Shown here: positions 23,758 to 31,652 of the stretch, piece by piece | Numbering within the stretch: position 1 is the first letter of the stretch | Layout: each line of letters opens with the position of its first letter | Assembly: GCF_017068395.1 (NCBI RefSeq) | Contig: NZ_CP070619.1 | Span: forward strand, 5,828,001-5,892,000 | Direction of reading: 5' to 3' | Source of the DNA: Rhodococcus pseudokoreensis | GTDB lineage: Bacteria > Actinomycetota > Actinomycetes > Mycobacteriales > Mycobacteriaceae | DNA length: 64,000 bases | The notes under the pieces: generated by a model | Database searches by the model: none | What the model was told of the DNA's origin: nothing | What the model saw: the letters and a program-made list of their open reading frames with translations, nothing else | Position numbers and translations under genes: made by a program

Positions 23758-24999
23758 ATGACTGCGATTTCGGAACGTATTCACCAGGCTGCCGGCGTGG
23801 TCGTGCCCGGCTCGGCCGAGTACCGCGAATTACTGGCGTCGATCGCGGAAGGTGCGAGTGCGCGCGACCTGGACGACACCAATCCATTCGACCAGATCGA
23901 CGCTCTACGGAGCGCGGGCTTCGGCGCGCTACGGCTGCCCACCAGCGTCGGGGGCGGCGGACTCACCATCCGTGAACTGTTCGCGGTCATCATCGACGTC
24001 GCCGAGGCAGACCCGATCGTCGCGCACATCCTCCGCACTCACTACTGGTTCGTCGAAGAACGACTCCGCCAGGCCACCGCCGCGGGATATCAGGGTCTCG
24101 AGAACGACCGGTGGATCTCCCTGATCCTGCAGGGGAAGATCTTCGGAAACGCGAGCAGCGAGCGCGGATCCGAGGCCGTCGGAAACTTCAAATATGGCAC
24201 CCGGATCACCTCGAGCGGCGACCGATTCCTCCTCGACGGTGAGAAGTTCTACAGCACCGGGACACTGTTCTCCGACTACGTCAGCGTCTGGGCGGATGTG
24301 GACGGGACCGCGGTCGCGTCGGTCATCGTGCCGACCGACCGGGACGGCGTCGAGATCGTCGACGACTGGGACGGAATCGGCCAGCGGCGCACCGGAACAG
24401 GGACGACACGATTCCACGACGTGGAGGTGACCGAGGCGGACATCGTGTCACGCATTCCCCTCGATGCGCCGCCGGAACCGTCGTATCAATTCGCGTTCCT
24501 GCAGTTGTACCTGCACGGGTTGATCAGCGGCATCCTGCGCAGTGTCGTGTCGGATGCCGTGGAACTCGTCGCGGGTCGCAGCCGCGGGTTCAGTCATGGG
24601 CCGTCGGCGGAGCTGAACCGCGATCCGTTGTTGCAGAATTCCATAGGAACGCTGGCCAGCACGGCGTTTGCCGCCGAGTCCGTGACGCTGGCCGCGGCCG
24701 ACGCCATCGACGCAGCGTACGCGTCGTTGGACGACGCGGTGCCGGACGCCGAGCTGGCCGCGCAGGCGTCGTTGCGCACGTCGCAGGCCAAAGTGCACGT
24801 GGACGAGATCGCGACCCGGGCCGCGACAGCACTGTTCGAGCTCGGCGGAGCGTCCGCGGCCTCGCGCGCGAAGAATCTCGACCGGCACTGGCGCAACATC
24901 CGCACGATCTCCCTGCACAACCCGGCGTCGTACAAGGCATCGGCCGTGGGCAACCATCTCCTCAATTCCGAACCCCTGCCGTTCAACGGCTATTTCTGA
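23758..24999 (+). CDS. Acyl-CoA dehydrogenase-like flavin monooxygenase (DszC/SfnC type)
   Basis: A 413-residue protein with the acyl-CoA dehydrogenase fold but without the usual catalytic motifs. The 'ASSERGSEAVGNFKYGTRIT' loop, the 'DGEKFYSTGTLFSDYVSVWA' segment and the C-terminal 'HWRNIRTISLHNPASYKASAVGNHLL' are typical of the group D flavin monooxygenases, such as DszC and SfnC, that use reduced FMN and oxygen. It lies 17 bases before an NtaA/DszA-type monooxygenase. Together they probably oxidise and desulfurise an organosulfur compound, although N-containing substrates are also possible. No flavin reductase gene is adjacent. Confidence 0.82.
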   Translation: MTAISERIHQAAGVVVPGSAEYRELLASIAEGASARDLDDTNPFDQIDALRSAGFGALRLPTSVGGGGLTIRELFAVIIDVAEADPIVAHILRTHYWFVEERLRQATAAGYQGLENDRWISLILQGKIFGNASSERGSEAVGNFKYGTRITSSGDRFLLDGEKFYSTGTLFSDYVSVWADVDGTAVASVIVPTDRDGVEIVDDWDGIGQRRTGTGTTRFHDVEVTEADIVSRIPLDAPPEPSYQFAFLQLYLHGLISGILRSVVSDAVELVAGRSRGFSHGPSAELNRDPLLQNSIGTLASTAFAAESVTLAAADAIDAAYASLDDAVPDAELAAQASLRTSQAKVHVDEIATRAATALFELGGASAASRAKNLDRHWRNIRTISLHNPASYKASAVGNHLLNSEPLPFNGYF

Positions 25000-25016
25000 T
25001 CGATCAAGGACACATC

Positions 25017-26375
25017 ATGTCTCGTGAACTGCACCTCGCCGGCTTCCTCATCGCCTCGCACGTCACCCACTCCCACGCCGCATGGAGGCACCCGGCCTCG
25101 GAGACCGACTACCTCGGACCGGACTACTACCGGCGCGTGGCACAGACCCTCGAACGTGGAAAGTTCGACTTCCTGTTCTTCGCCGATCTCCTTGCCACAC
25201 CCGTTCGGTACGGCAACGACATCCGGGTCCCGCTGAGCAGTGGAACGCAGGCGTCGGCGACCATCGACCCCTCGCTGGTGGCCGCGGGCCTGGCGAACGT
25301 CACCGAGAAGATCGGACTTGCGATCACCAAGTCCACCACTTACTTCCACCCGTACGAGGTGGCGCGGATCTTCGGCACGCTCGACCACCTGTCGCGGGGC
25401 CGGGCGGGCTGGAACGTCGTGACCTCGCTCAATCAAGCGGAAGCCCAGAACTTCGGCATCGACAACCACCTCGGCCACGACGAGCGGTACGACCGCGCCC
25501 AGGAATTCCTCGAGGTCGCGTTCAAGCTGTGGGGGAGTTGGGATCGCGACGCCCTGGTTCAGGACAAGGCGTCCGGTGTGTTCGCCGATCCCGACAAGGT
25601 CCGGACGGTCGATCACGACGGCGAATGGTTCAAGACCCGCGGCCCGCTCACGGTTCCGCACTCGCCTCAGAGCAGGCCCGTGATCATTCAGGCCGGGTCC
25701 TCCTCGATCGGTAAGGACTTCGCGGCCCGCTGGGCGGAGGCGATCTTCGAGATCGACCCGACGAGCGAAGGCCGCAGGGCCTACTACGACGACGTGAAGT
25801 CACGCGCCTCGAACTTCGGCAGAAACCCCGACGACATCAAGATCTTCCCGTCGTTCGTCCCGTTCGTCGGGGAAACGGAGTCGATCGCGCGAGAGAAGCA
25901 GGCGTTCCACAACGAACTGGCCGATCCCATCTCCGGCCTGATCACGCTGTCGGTGCACACCGATCACGACTTCTCGCAGTACGACCTCGACGCTCCGATC
26001 GAGGATGTCGTCGTGCCGGGCACCCAGGGGTTGTTCGACGTGGCCCGCCGGCTCAGCGTCAACGACAATCTCACGTTGCGCGACATCGGCAAGCTGTACG
26101 CCCAGGGTGTACTCCTGCCGCAGTTCGTCGGTACGGCGTCGCAGATCGCCGATCAGATCGAAGAAGGATTCCTCGGTGGGGAGGCGGACGGGTACATCCT
26201 GTCCGCGGCTCAGGCGCCGGGAACGTTCGACGACTTCGTCGACCTCGTCGTCCCCGAACTACAGCGACGCGGACTCTTCCGCACCGACTACACCGGCAGC
26301 ACGCTCCGCGACCACCTCGGTCTCGGTGGTGCGAGCCTGACCCCAGCGCCGCGCGGGGTGGCAGCGGTGACCTAA
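25017..26375 (+). CDS. LLM-class flavin monooxygenase (NtaA/SnaA/DszA family)
   Basis: A 452-residue bacterial luciferase-like enzyme. 'FDFLFFADLLATP' and 'HPYEVARIFGTLDHLSRGRAGWNVVTS' are characteristic of the NtaA/DszA branch, as is the ending 'DDFVDLVVPELQRRGLFRTDYTGSTLRDHLGL'. It uses FMNH2 and oxygen to split C-S or C-N bonds. The preceding gene encodes a DszC-like partner, an arrangement typical of sulfone or sulfonate scavenging under sulfur limitation. The substrate is not readable from sequence. Confidence 0.88.
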   Translation: MSRELHLAGFLIASHVTHSHAAWRHPASETDYLGPDYYRRVAQTLERGKFDFLFFADLLATPVRYGNDIRVPLSSGTQASATIDPSLVAAGLANVTEKIGLAITKSTTYFHPYEVARIFGTLDHLSRGRAGWNVVTSLNQAEAQNFGIDNHLGHDERYDRAQEFLEVAFKLWGSWDRDALVQDKASGVFADPDKVRTVDHDGEWFKTRGPLTVPHSPQSRPVIIQAGSSSIGKDFAARWAEAIFEIDPTSEGRRAYYDDVKSRASNFGRNPDDIKIFPSFVPFVGETESIAREKQAFHNELADPISGLITLSVHTDHDFSQYDLDAPIEDVVVPGTQGLFDVARRLSVNDNLTLRDIGKLYAQGVLLPQFVGTASQIADQIEEGFLGGEADGYILSAAQAPGTFDDFVDLVVPELQRRGLFRTDYTGSTLRDHLGLGGASLTPAPRGVAAVT

Positions 26376-26419
26376 TTCGGGCTACCGACGTAACTCAGAT
26401 ACTGCTAGTCTCCGAAACC

Positions 26420-27280
26420 ATGGGAATCTTCAGCGGACGGAATTACCCCGAGATCGACCTGGACGGCGCGGTCGTCGTCGTGACCGGGGGAGGGCGGGGC
26501 ATCGGCCGCGCCACTGCGGAACTGTTCGCGGCCAGGGGCGCGACCGTGTGCATCGGCGACCTCGATCGTGCTGTGGCCGACGAAGCCGCGGCGGCGATCG
26601 GCGCCCGGGCGTACACGGTGGACGTCGCTTCCGCGGAGTCGTGGCGGCGATTCGTCGACGACGTGCTGGCGGACTGCGGCCGCATCGACGTGCTGGTCAA
26701 CAATGCCGGCGTCATGCCGCTCGGTGGGTTCCTCGACGAATCCGGCGAGACCAGCCGGATGACGATGAACGTCAACGTGTGGGGACCGCTGCACGGCATG
26801 CGCACGGTGTTGCCCGGCATGGTCGAGCGCGGGCGTGGCCACATCGTGAACGTCGCATCCATGGCCGGCAAACTGCCCGTGCCCGGGATGGCCGTCTACA
26901 ACGCCAGCAAGTTCGGGGCCGTCGGACTGTCCGCCGCCGTCCGGGCCGAGTTCGCTCCGGCCGGTGTCAGCGTGAGCACCATCCTTCCCAGCGCGGTCCG
27001 CACCGGGCTGTCGTCGGGGGTGCCGCTGGGCGGTGGGATGCCGACCGTCGACCCCGAGGACGTGGCGGACGCCATCGTCCGGACGCTCGACCATCGTCGC
27101 GCCGAAACCGCGGTGCCCCGCTACCTCGCCGGGTGGGACCTGATCTACGCCGTGGTCCCGGAGCGCCTCCTCGACCTCGGCCGCCGGCTGGTCGACGACC
27201 GGCGGGCGCTCACCGCCGTCGACCCCGCCGGGCGGGCCGACTACGACCGTCGCCTCGCCCGGCAGTCGCAGTCGACGTGA
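26420..27280 (+). CDS. SDR family oxidoreductase
   Basis: A 286-residue short-chain dehydrogenase with 'VTGGGRGIGRATAELFAARGA' at the N-terminus, 'LVNNAGVMPLGGF', and the active site 'NVASMAGKLPVPGMAVYNASKFG'. The C-terminal extension ('YLAGWDLIYAVVPERLLDLGRRL') is like that of the larger lipid-type SDRs. It follows the monooxygenase pair by about 45 bases and may be part of that transcript. Its TGA stop lies inside the 40-bp palindrome at 27277-27316. Confidence 0.85.
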   Translation: MGIFSGRNYPEIDLDGAVVVVTGGGRGIGRATAELFAARGATVCIGDLDRAVADEAAAAIGARAYTVDVASAESWRRFVDDVLADCGRIDVLVNNAGVMPLGGFLDESGETSRMTMNVNVWGPLHGMRTVLPGMVERGRGHIVNVASMAGKLPVPGMAVYNASKFGAVGLSAAVRAEFAPAGVSVSTILPSAVRTGLSSGVPLGGGMPTVDPEDVADAIVRTLDHRRAETAVPRYLAGWDLIYAVVPERLLDLGRRLVDDRRALTAVDPAGRADYDRRLARQSQST

Positions 27281-27316
27281 GTGGCAAAGAGTGCCGCGGC
27301 ACTCTTTGCCACTCAC
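27277..27316. repeat. 40-bp perfect palindrome, copy 1 of 3 (bidirectional terminator)
   Basis: From GTGAGTGGCAAAG to CTTTGCCACTCAC the 40 bases equal their own reverse complement, centred on CCGCGG. It sits between the convergent SDR and IclR genes and contains the SDR stop codon. Related copies are at 35547-35586 and 49652-49691. There is no T-tract, so any terminator activity would rest on the long stem. Confidence 0.85.
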
Positions 27317-27351
27317 CTGCGGCGTGATCGAAGCGCCGGTATCAGGTGACG

Positions 27352-28107
27352 TCAGGCCATCAGTGGGGCGAGCCGTTCCGCGTGCTCCCGCAGTGACGGG
27401 ACGTGCCGCAGCATGAGGTGTTCGTGATCGACGTGCCCCGACAGCGCCAGACTGCCGACGAGCGCCCCCGCTCCGGACCGGACGGGGACGGCGACGCACG
27501 CCGACGCATCCCGCAGCTCCGCGAGTTGGGTGGCGAACCCCTGGCTCCGGATCAGGTCCAGATTCGCGAGCAATTCACTCCGCACGACGATCGTGCGGGC
27601 CGTCAGCGCCCGCGGCTCCCAACGGGGAATCACGGATTCGAGTTCCGACTTCTCCGCGAGGAGAAGTTTGCCGACCGCACACGCGTACAGGTGCTGGTTG
27701 AGAAACGACTCGTCCTCCGGCGGCGGGTATTCGGGGTCGGCGTCGGCGGTGCGGACGGCGACGTTGGTGTAGTAGAAGAGGTGGACCCCGAAGCGCACCG
27801 ACAGTCGAAGCTCGGCGAGGACCGCCCGCGCCGCCGCACAGACGGTGGGCACCACGGCGGCGTCGACGAGGACACCGATCTTCTGGCCCAGGGCGAACCC
27901 CGACAGGTCGGGGAGCCGCACCACGTAGCCTTCGCCGACGAGGATGTTGAGCAGCCGGTACGTGGTCGCCGACGGCATCGACAGGCGGGCCGCGATGTCT
28001 TTCGCCGTCACACCCGAACCGGCGCGGGCCACTTCCTCGAGCACCCGCAGCGCGCTGGTGACGGCCTTCGGCTGCCGCCCCGACAGGGCCCTGTCGTCGG
28101 CGTTCAC
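27352..28107 (-). CDS. IclR family transcriptional regulator
   Basis: A 251-residue IclR protein. The N-terminal winged helix ('ALRVLEEVARAGSGVTAKDIAARLSMPSATTYRLLNILVGEGYV') is followed by the effector-binding domain ('HLYACAVGKLLLAE', 'GFATQLAELRDASACVAVPVRS'). The GTG at 28107 follows GGGAGG; the longer upstream frame is a shadow of the permease. Its start overlaps the permease stop, so the two are one operon. It probably controls the permease and perhaps the divergent amine-oxidation genes at 29975-35550. Confidence 0.88.
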   Translation of the reverse strand: MNADDRALSGRQPKAVTSALRVLEEVARAGSGVTAKDIAARLSMPSATTYRLLNILVGEGYVVRLPDLSGFALGQKIGVLVDAAVVPTVCAAARAVLAELRLSVRFGVHLFYYTNVAVRTADADPEYPPPEDESFLNQHLYACAVGKLLLAEKSELESVIPRWEPRALTARTIVVRSELLANLDLIRSQGFATQLAELRDASACVAVPVRSGAGALVGSLALSGHVDHEHLMLRHVPSLREHAERLAPLMA

Positions 28108-29561
28108 CGGCGGACCTCCCACGGGCGGTAGCGGCCCAGCAGGTCGTCGGCGACGGCCTCGTCGTACACACCCATCCGTTCTCCGATTCCGGGGGATCGC
28201 CGGGCGCGGATCGCGAACATCGCGGCGCCGAGAAGCATCAGAAGCACGTAGACGGCGGTTGCCGCGCCCGCGACGTACGTCCGCGAGAACGCCGCCCACC
28301 CGACCAGCGCCACCATCGCCGCCGCCGCGAGCGCGCCGATGACCAGAGGCAGCCGGGTCAGTTCACCGATCCGCCGGAGGAACGCCGGCGTCGCGACGCA
28401 CAGCAGCACGTACGCGAGGACGTAACCGTGGGCGGACACGGCGAGCAGCCCGATCAGGACGTCGCGGCTCGAACCGCTGACGACCAGGAAGAGGACGGGG
28501 ACGGCGACGATCACCGGCATCGCGACCGCCAGCGCCACGTGCGGGGTGTGGAACCGGTGGTGCGTCCGGCCGAACACGGTCGGAACCACACCTTCGCGGC
28601 CCATCGCGAACAGCGTTCGCGACAGTGCGGTCGTCGAACCGAGAACGCAGGCGAACCAGGAGGCGGTGATGCCGAGTTCCATCACGATCGACAGCGCCGA
28701 CGAACCGGCGCCGGACGGGTCGGGCAACGTGAGGACGATCGGCAGCGAGTCGACCCCCTGCCGCACCGGTTCCGGCAATTGCAGGGCGGCCGCGAACACG
28801 TACAGGACGCCCAGGGCGATCGGGGTCCACCGGATGGCGCGCGGAACGGTGACGAACGGGTTGCGGGCCTCCCGCGCCACCGTGCCCGCACTCTCGAATC
28901 CGACGAACGACGTGATCGCGAGCAGTACGGCGAACCCGACCGCGGACCCCGATTTCGCGCCGCCCGCGGACGGGGTCGCGCCCTCCCGGACCGATTGGAC
29001 GAACGCGACCACGAGCGCGGCGGAGGCGGCGACGATGGCGAAGACCTCGATGGCGAGCATGATCCGCGCCGACAACTGCACCCCCCGGATCATCAGCATC
29101 AGGGCGAGCAGTCCGACGATCGCCGCGAGGACCGCGATGAGCGTCGACCCCGCCGGAAGCCCGACTCGGCCGAGCAGCGCCGCGAGGTAACTCGCGGCGC
29201 CGAGCGTGCTCGCCATGGCGGCGGCCGCGTAGCCGACGAGCAGCGACCACCCGCCGGCGAATCCGGGCACCGCCCCTAGTCCCTTCACGATGTAGCTGTA
29301 GAGACCGCTGACGGCCACCATCCGCGTGGCGAACTGGCCGACGCAGTAGCCGACCGCCGTCATCAGAATCGCCGCGGCGACGAACACCGCGATGGTCGCC
29401 CGGCCTGCGTCGGGGATGACGAGCGCGGGCAGCGTGACCATCACCGCCGACGGTGCGACCGCGGACACCGACTGCCCGAGCACCTGGACGAAACTCAGAC
29501 GCGCGCGCTCGAGACCGGCGACCGGTGATCTACTTCTGATTCTCGGTGTACCGGACACCAC
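28104..29561 (-). CDS. APC superfamily amino acid/amine permease
   Basis: A permease of about 485 residues with about twelve hydrophobic segments. The first helix motif 'GQSVSAVAPSAVMVTLPAL' and 'ITSFVGFESAGTVAREARNPFVTVPRAIRWTPIALGV' are standard APC signatures. GTG 29561 is preceded by GGAG nine bases away; GTG 29576 is an alternative. It is divergent from the aldehyde dehydrogenase/amine oxidase operon, which has its own APC permease, so it may bring in a related amine or amino acid. Confidence 0.88.
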   Translation of the reverse strand: MVSGTPRIRSRSPVAGLERARLSFVQVLGQSVSAVAPSAVMVTLPALVIPDAGRATIAVFVAAAILMTAVGYCVGQFATRMVAVSGLYSYIVKGLGAVPGFAGGWSLLVGYAAAAMASTLGAASYLAALLGRVGLPAGSTLIAVLAAIVGLLALMLMIRGVQLSARIMLAIEVFAIVAASAALVVAFVQSVREGATPSAGGAKSGSAVGFAVLLAITSFVGFESAGTVAREARNPFVTVPRAIRWTPIALGVLYVFAAALQLPEPVRQGVDSLPIVLTLPDPSGAGSSALSIVMELGITASWFACVLGSTTALSRTLFAMGREGVVPTVFGRTHHRFHTPHVALAVAMPVIVAVPVLFLVVSGSSRDVLIGLLAVSAHGYVLAYVLLCVATPAFLRRIGELTRLPLVIGALAAAAMVALVGWAAFSRTYVAGAATAVYVLLMLLGAAMFAIRARRSPGIGERMGVYDEAVADDLLGRYRPWEVRR

Positions 29562-29576
29562 GCACCTGCTCTCCAC

Positions 29577-29974
29577 ACTTTCTCGCCTGCCCGCGCGTGA
29601 TCGACGCCGGGCTGCATGAGTTGCACGCTAGCGCAGGAGTCGAGCGTGATGCGCGGATCGGAATTAATTTTCGGTCACCTCGAATGAGAATGGCCGGGGA
29701 ATTCGTTCCCGATTCCGGTGCCGGCGCCTGCGCGCGGGGCGGGTCAGCTGCACCGACCCGGAAAACCCGAATGAGAATCGCCGCCGCCACGGCCGGAAAA
29801 GTCGAATGAGAATGCCGCAGGACCGGATTCCCATCCGGATTTAGTAGTGACCGGCGACACATCCGGGGTTTATCGTGGATTCGGGCCACAGCACGACGAG
29901 GCGAAAATTCCCGCCAAAAGTGTTCTGCCGAAGCCGGATTCATTCACAGTTCCGTTCACTCCATCGAAGAGGAC
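29577..29974. promoter_or_regulatory. Divergent intergenic region with three CGAATGAGAAT repeats
   Basis: The gap between the divergent permease and aldehyde dehydrogenase holds no gene I can support. It contains three exact direct copies of CGAATGAGAAT at 29681-29691, 29768-29778 and 29803-29813, plus an inverted repeat CCGGAT-N4-ATCCGG at 29823-29838. A fourth, one-base variant is at 31500. The repeats are candidate regulator binding sites for the amine operon. Confidence 0.6.
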
Positions 29975-31483
29975 ATGATGACTGCAGTCGTTCACACCCC
30001 CACCGCCCTCGACCCCCGGGTCGTCGACTTCGTTTCGTCCCCGAAGCGCATGTTCGTCGACGGCCGCTGGGTGGACTCGGCGTCGGGGCGGACGTTCGAG
30101 ACGGTCGATCCCGGCACCGGACAGGTGATCACGACCGTGCCGCACGCCGGCATCGAAGACGTGGACCGGGCGGTGGCCGCGGCCCGGCGGGCGTTCGAGT
30201 CCGGGCCGTGGCGCACTCTCACCCCGGCCGAACGCCAGCGGATCCTCTGGAAGATCGGCGAGGGAATCCTCGCCCGGGCGGATCAGTTCGCGCAGCTCGA
30301 GTCGATCGACAACGGCAAGTCCGTGGCGGTGGCCAAGGCCGTCGACGTGACGTGGGCGGCGGAGATCTTCTTCTACTACGCCGGCTGGGCCACCAAGATC
30401 GAGGGCCGCACCATCCCGGTGTCGGTGCCGTGGGCGCCCGGAGCCCGCTTCCACGCCTTCACCACCCGCGAACCGGTCGGCGTGTGTGCGCAGATCATCC
30501 CGTGGAACTTCCCGCTGGTGATGGCCGCGTTCAAGGTGGCGCCCGCGCTGACCTGCGCGAACACCATGATCCTCAAGCCCGCGGAGCAGACCCCGCTCAC
30601 CGCGCTGCTCCTCGCCGAGGTGATTGCCGAGGCCGGCGTCCCCGACGGCGTGTTCAACGTGCTCACCGGTTTCGGTGACATCGGCGCGGCGCTGTCCAGC
30701 CACGACGACGTCGACAAGGTCGCGTTCACCGGCTCGACCGAGGTCGGAAAGAAGATCGTCAACGCCGCGTCGGGGAACCTCAAGAAGGTGTCCCTCGAAC
30801 TCGGGGGCAAGAGCCCGCAGGTCGTATTCTCCGATGCTGACCTCGAGGCCGCGATCCCCGGTGTGGCGAGCGGATTCCTGTTCAACCACGGCCAGGCCTG
30901 CACGGCCGGAACCCGGCTGCTCGTCGAGGATCGGATCTTCGACGAATTCACGTCCGGGGTAGCCGATTTCGCGAAGTCGCAGAAGATCGGACCCGGGCTC
31001 GACCCGACCAACGACATCGGCCCGCTGATCTCTCAGGAGCAGCTGGGCAAGGTCACCGGCTACATCGACGCCGGACTCGCCGACGGCGCCCGCGCCCTCT
31101 CCGGTGGGCGGCGGCACGGCGACACCGGTTTCTACGTCGAGCCCACCCTGCTGGTCGACGTGAACCGCGACTTCAGCGTGTACCAGGAGGAGATCTTCGG
31201 ACCGGTCGCCGTCGCGGTGCCGTTCAACCGGGAGGAAGGCGTCCGCGCGGCCGCCAACGACACCCCCTACGGCCTCGCGGCCAGCGTGTGGACCCGGGAC
31301 GTGTCCCGCGCGCACGAAGTGGCCGCCGAGATCAAGGCGGGCACGGTGTGGGTGAACTGCCACAATGCGTTCGACACGGCGCTGCCGTTCGGCGGCTACA
31401 AGCAGTCCGGGTGGGGACGCGAACTCGGTGAGGGCGCCATCGCCGAATACACCCAGAGCAAGTCCGTCAACATCGCGCTCTAG
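29975..31483 (+). CDS. NAD-dependent aldehyde dehydrogenase, phenylacetaldehyde-type
   Basis: A 502-residue class I-like aldehyde dehydrogenase. The catalytic Cys309 is in 'FNHGQACTAGTR', the general base Glu275 in 'LELGGKSPQ', and the cofactor region in 'GFTGSTEVGK'-like 'AFTGSTEVGKKI'. The pattern 'HNAFDTALPFGGYKQSGWGREL' resembles phenylacetaldehyde dehydrogenases of the FeaB/StyD group. It precedes an APC permease and a copper amine oxidase, so it would oxidise the aldehyde released from the amine to the acid. A second ATG directly follows the first (29978). Confidence 0.88.
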   Translation: MMTAVVHTPTALDPRVVDFVSSPKRMFVDGRWVDSASGRTFETVDPGTGQVITTVPHAGIEDVDRAVAAARRAFESGPWRTLTPAERQRILWKIGEGILARADQFAQLESIDNGKSVAVAKAVDVTWAAEIFFYYAGWATKIEGRTIPVSVPWAPGARFHAFTTREPVGVCAQIIPWNFPLVMAAFKVAPALTCANTMILKPAEQTPLTALLLAEVIAEAGVPDGVFNVLTGFGDIGAALSSHDDVDKVAFTGSTEVGKKIVNAASGNLKKVSLELGGKSPQVVFSDADLEAAIPGVASGFLFNHGQACTAGTRLLVEDRIFDEFTSGVADFAKSQKIGPGLDPTNDIGPLISQEQLGKVTGYIDAGLADGARALSGGRRHGDTGFYVEPTLLVDVNRDFSVYQEEIFGPVAVAVPFNREEGVRAAANDTPYGLAASVWTRDVSRAHEVAAEIKAGTVWVNCHNAFDTALPFGGYKQSGWGRELGEGAIAEYTQSKSVNIAL

Positions 31484-31499
31484 AAGCCGTGGCCGGAGG

Positions 31500-31531
31500 C
31501 GAATGAGAACAGCCCTGCGTGCGTTCTCATT
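31500..31531. promoter_or_regulatory. Inverted repeat AATGAGAAC ... GTTCTCATT
   Basis: Nine-base perfect arms (31502-31510 and 31523-31531) with a 12-base loop lie 17 bases after the aldehyde dehydrogenase stop. The left arm is a variant of the CGAATGAGAAT repeats found upstream of the same operon. It may be a hairpin that separates messages or a palindromic operator in front of the permease gene. Confidence 0.55.
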
Positions 31532-31652
31532 TGCCGTCGACGAACCGTGACACTTCGGCAACCGCGCCGACAACCCGCAGCCGCATGCTCGTTCCGGAGC
31601 TCACCGCGGAGCACCCACGCAGACCCTCTCCTCGTGAAAGTCGAAGGAAGCC

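Noticed and set aside
31500..31531. Intrinsic terminator after the aldehyde dehydrogenase
   Set aside because: The hairpin lacks a T-tract and its arm matches upstream direct repeats, so it was listed as regulatory instead of as a terminator.
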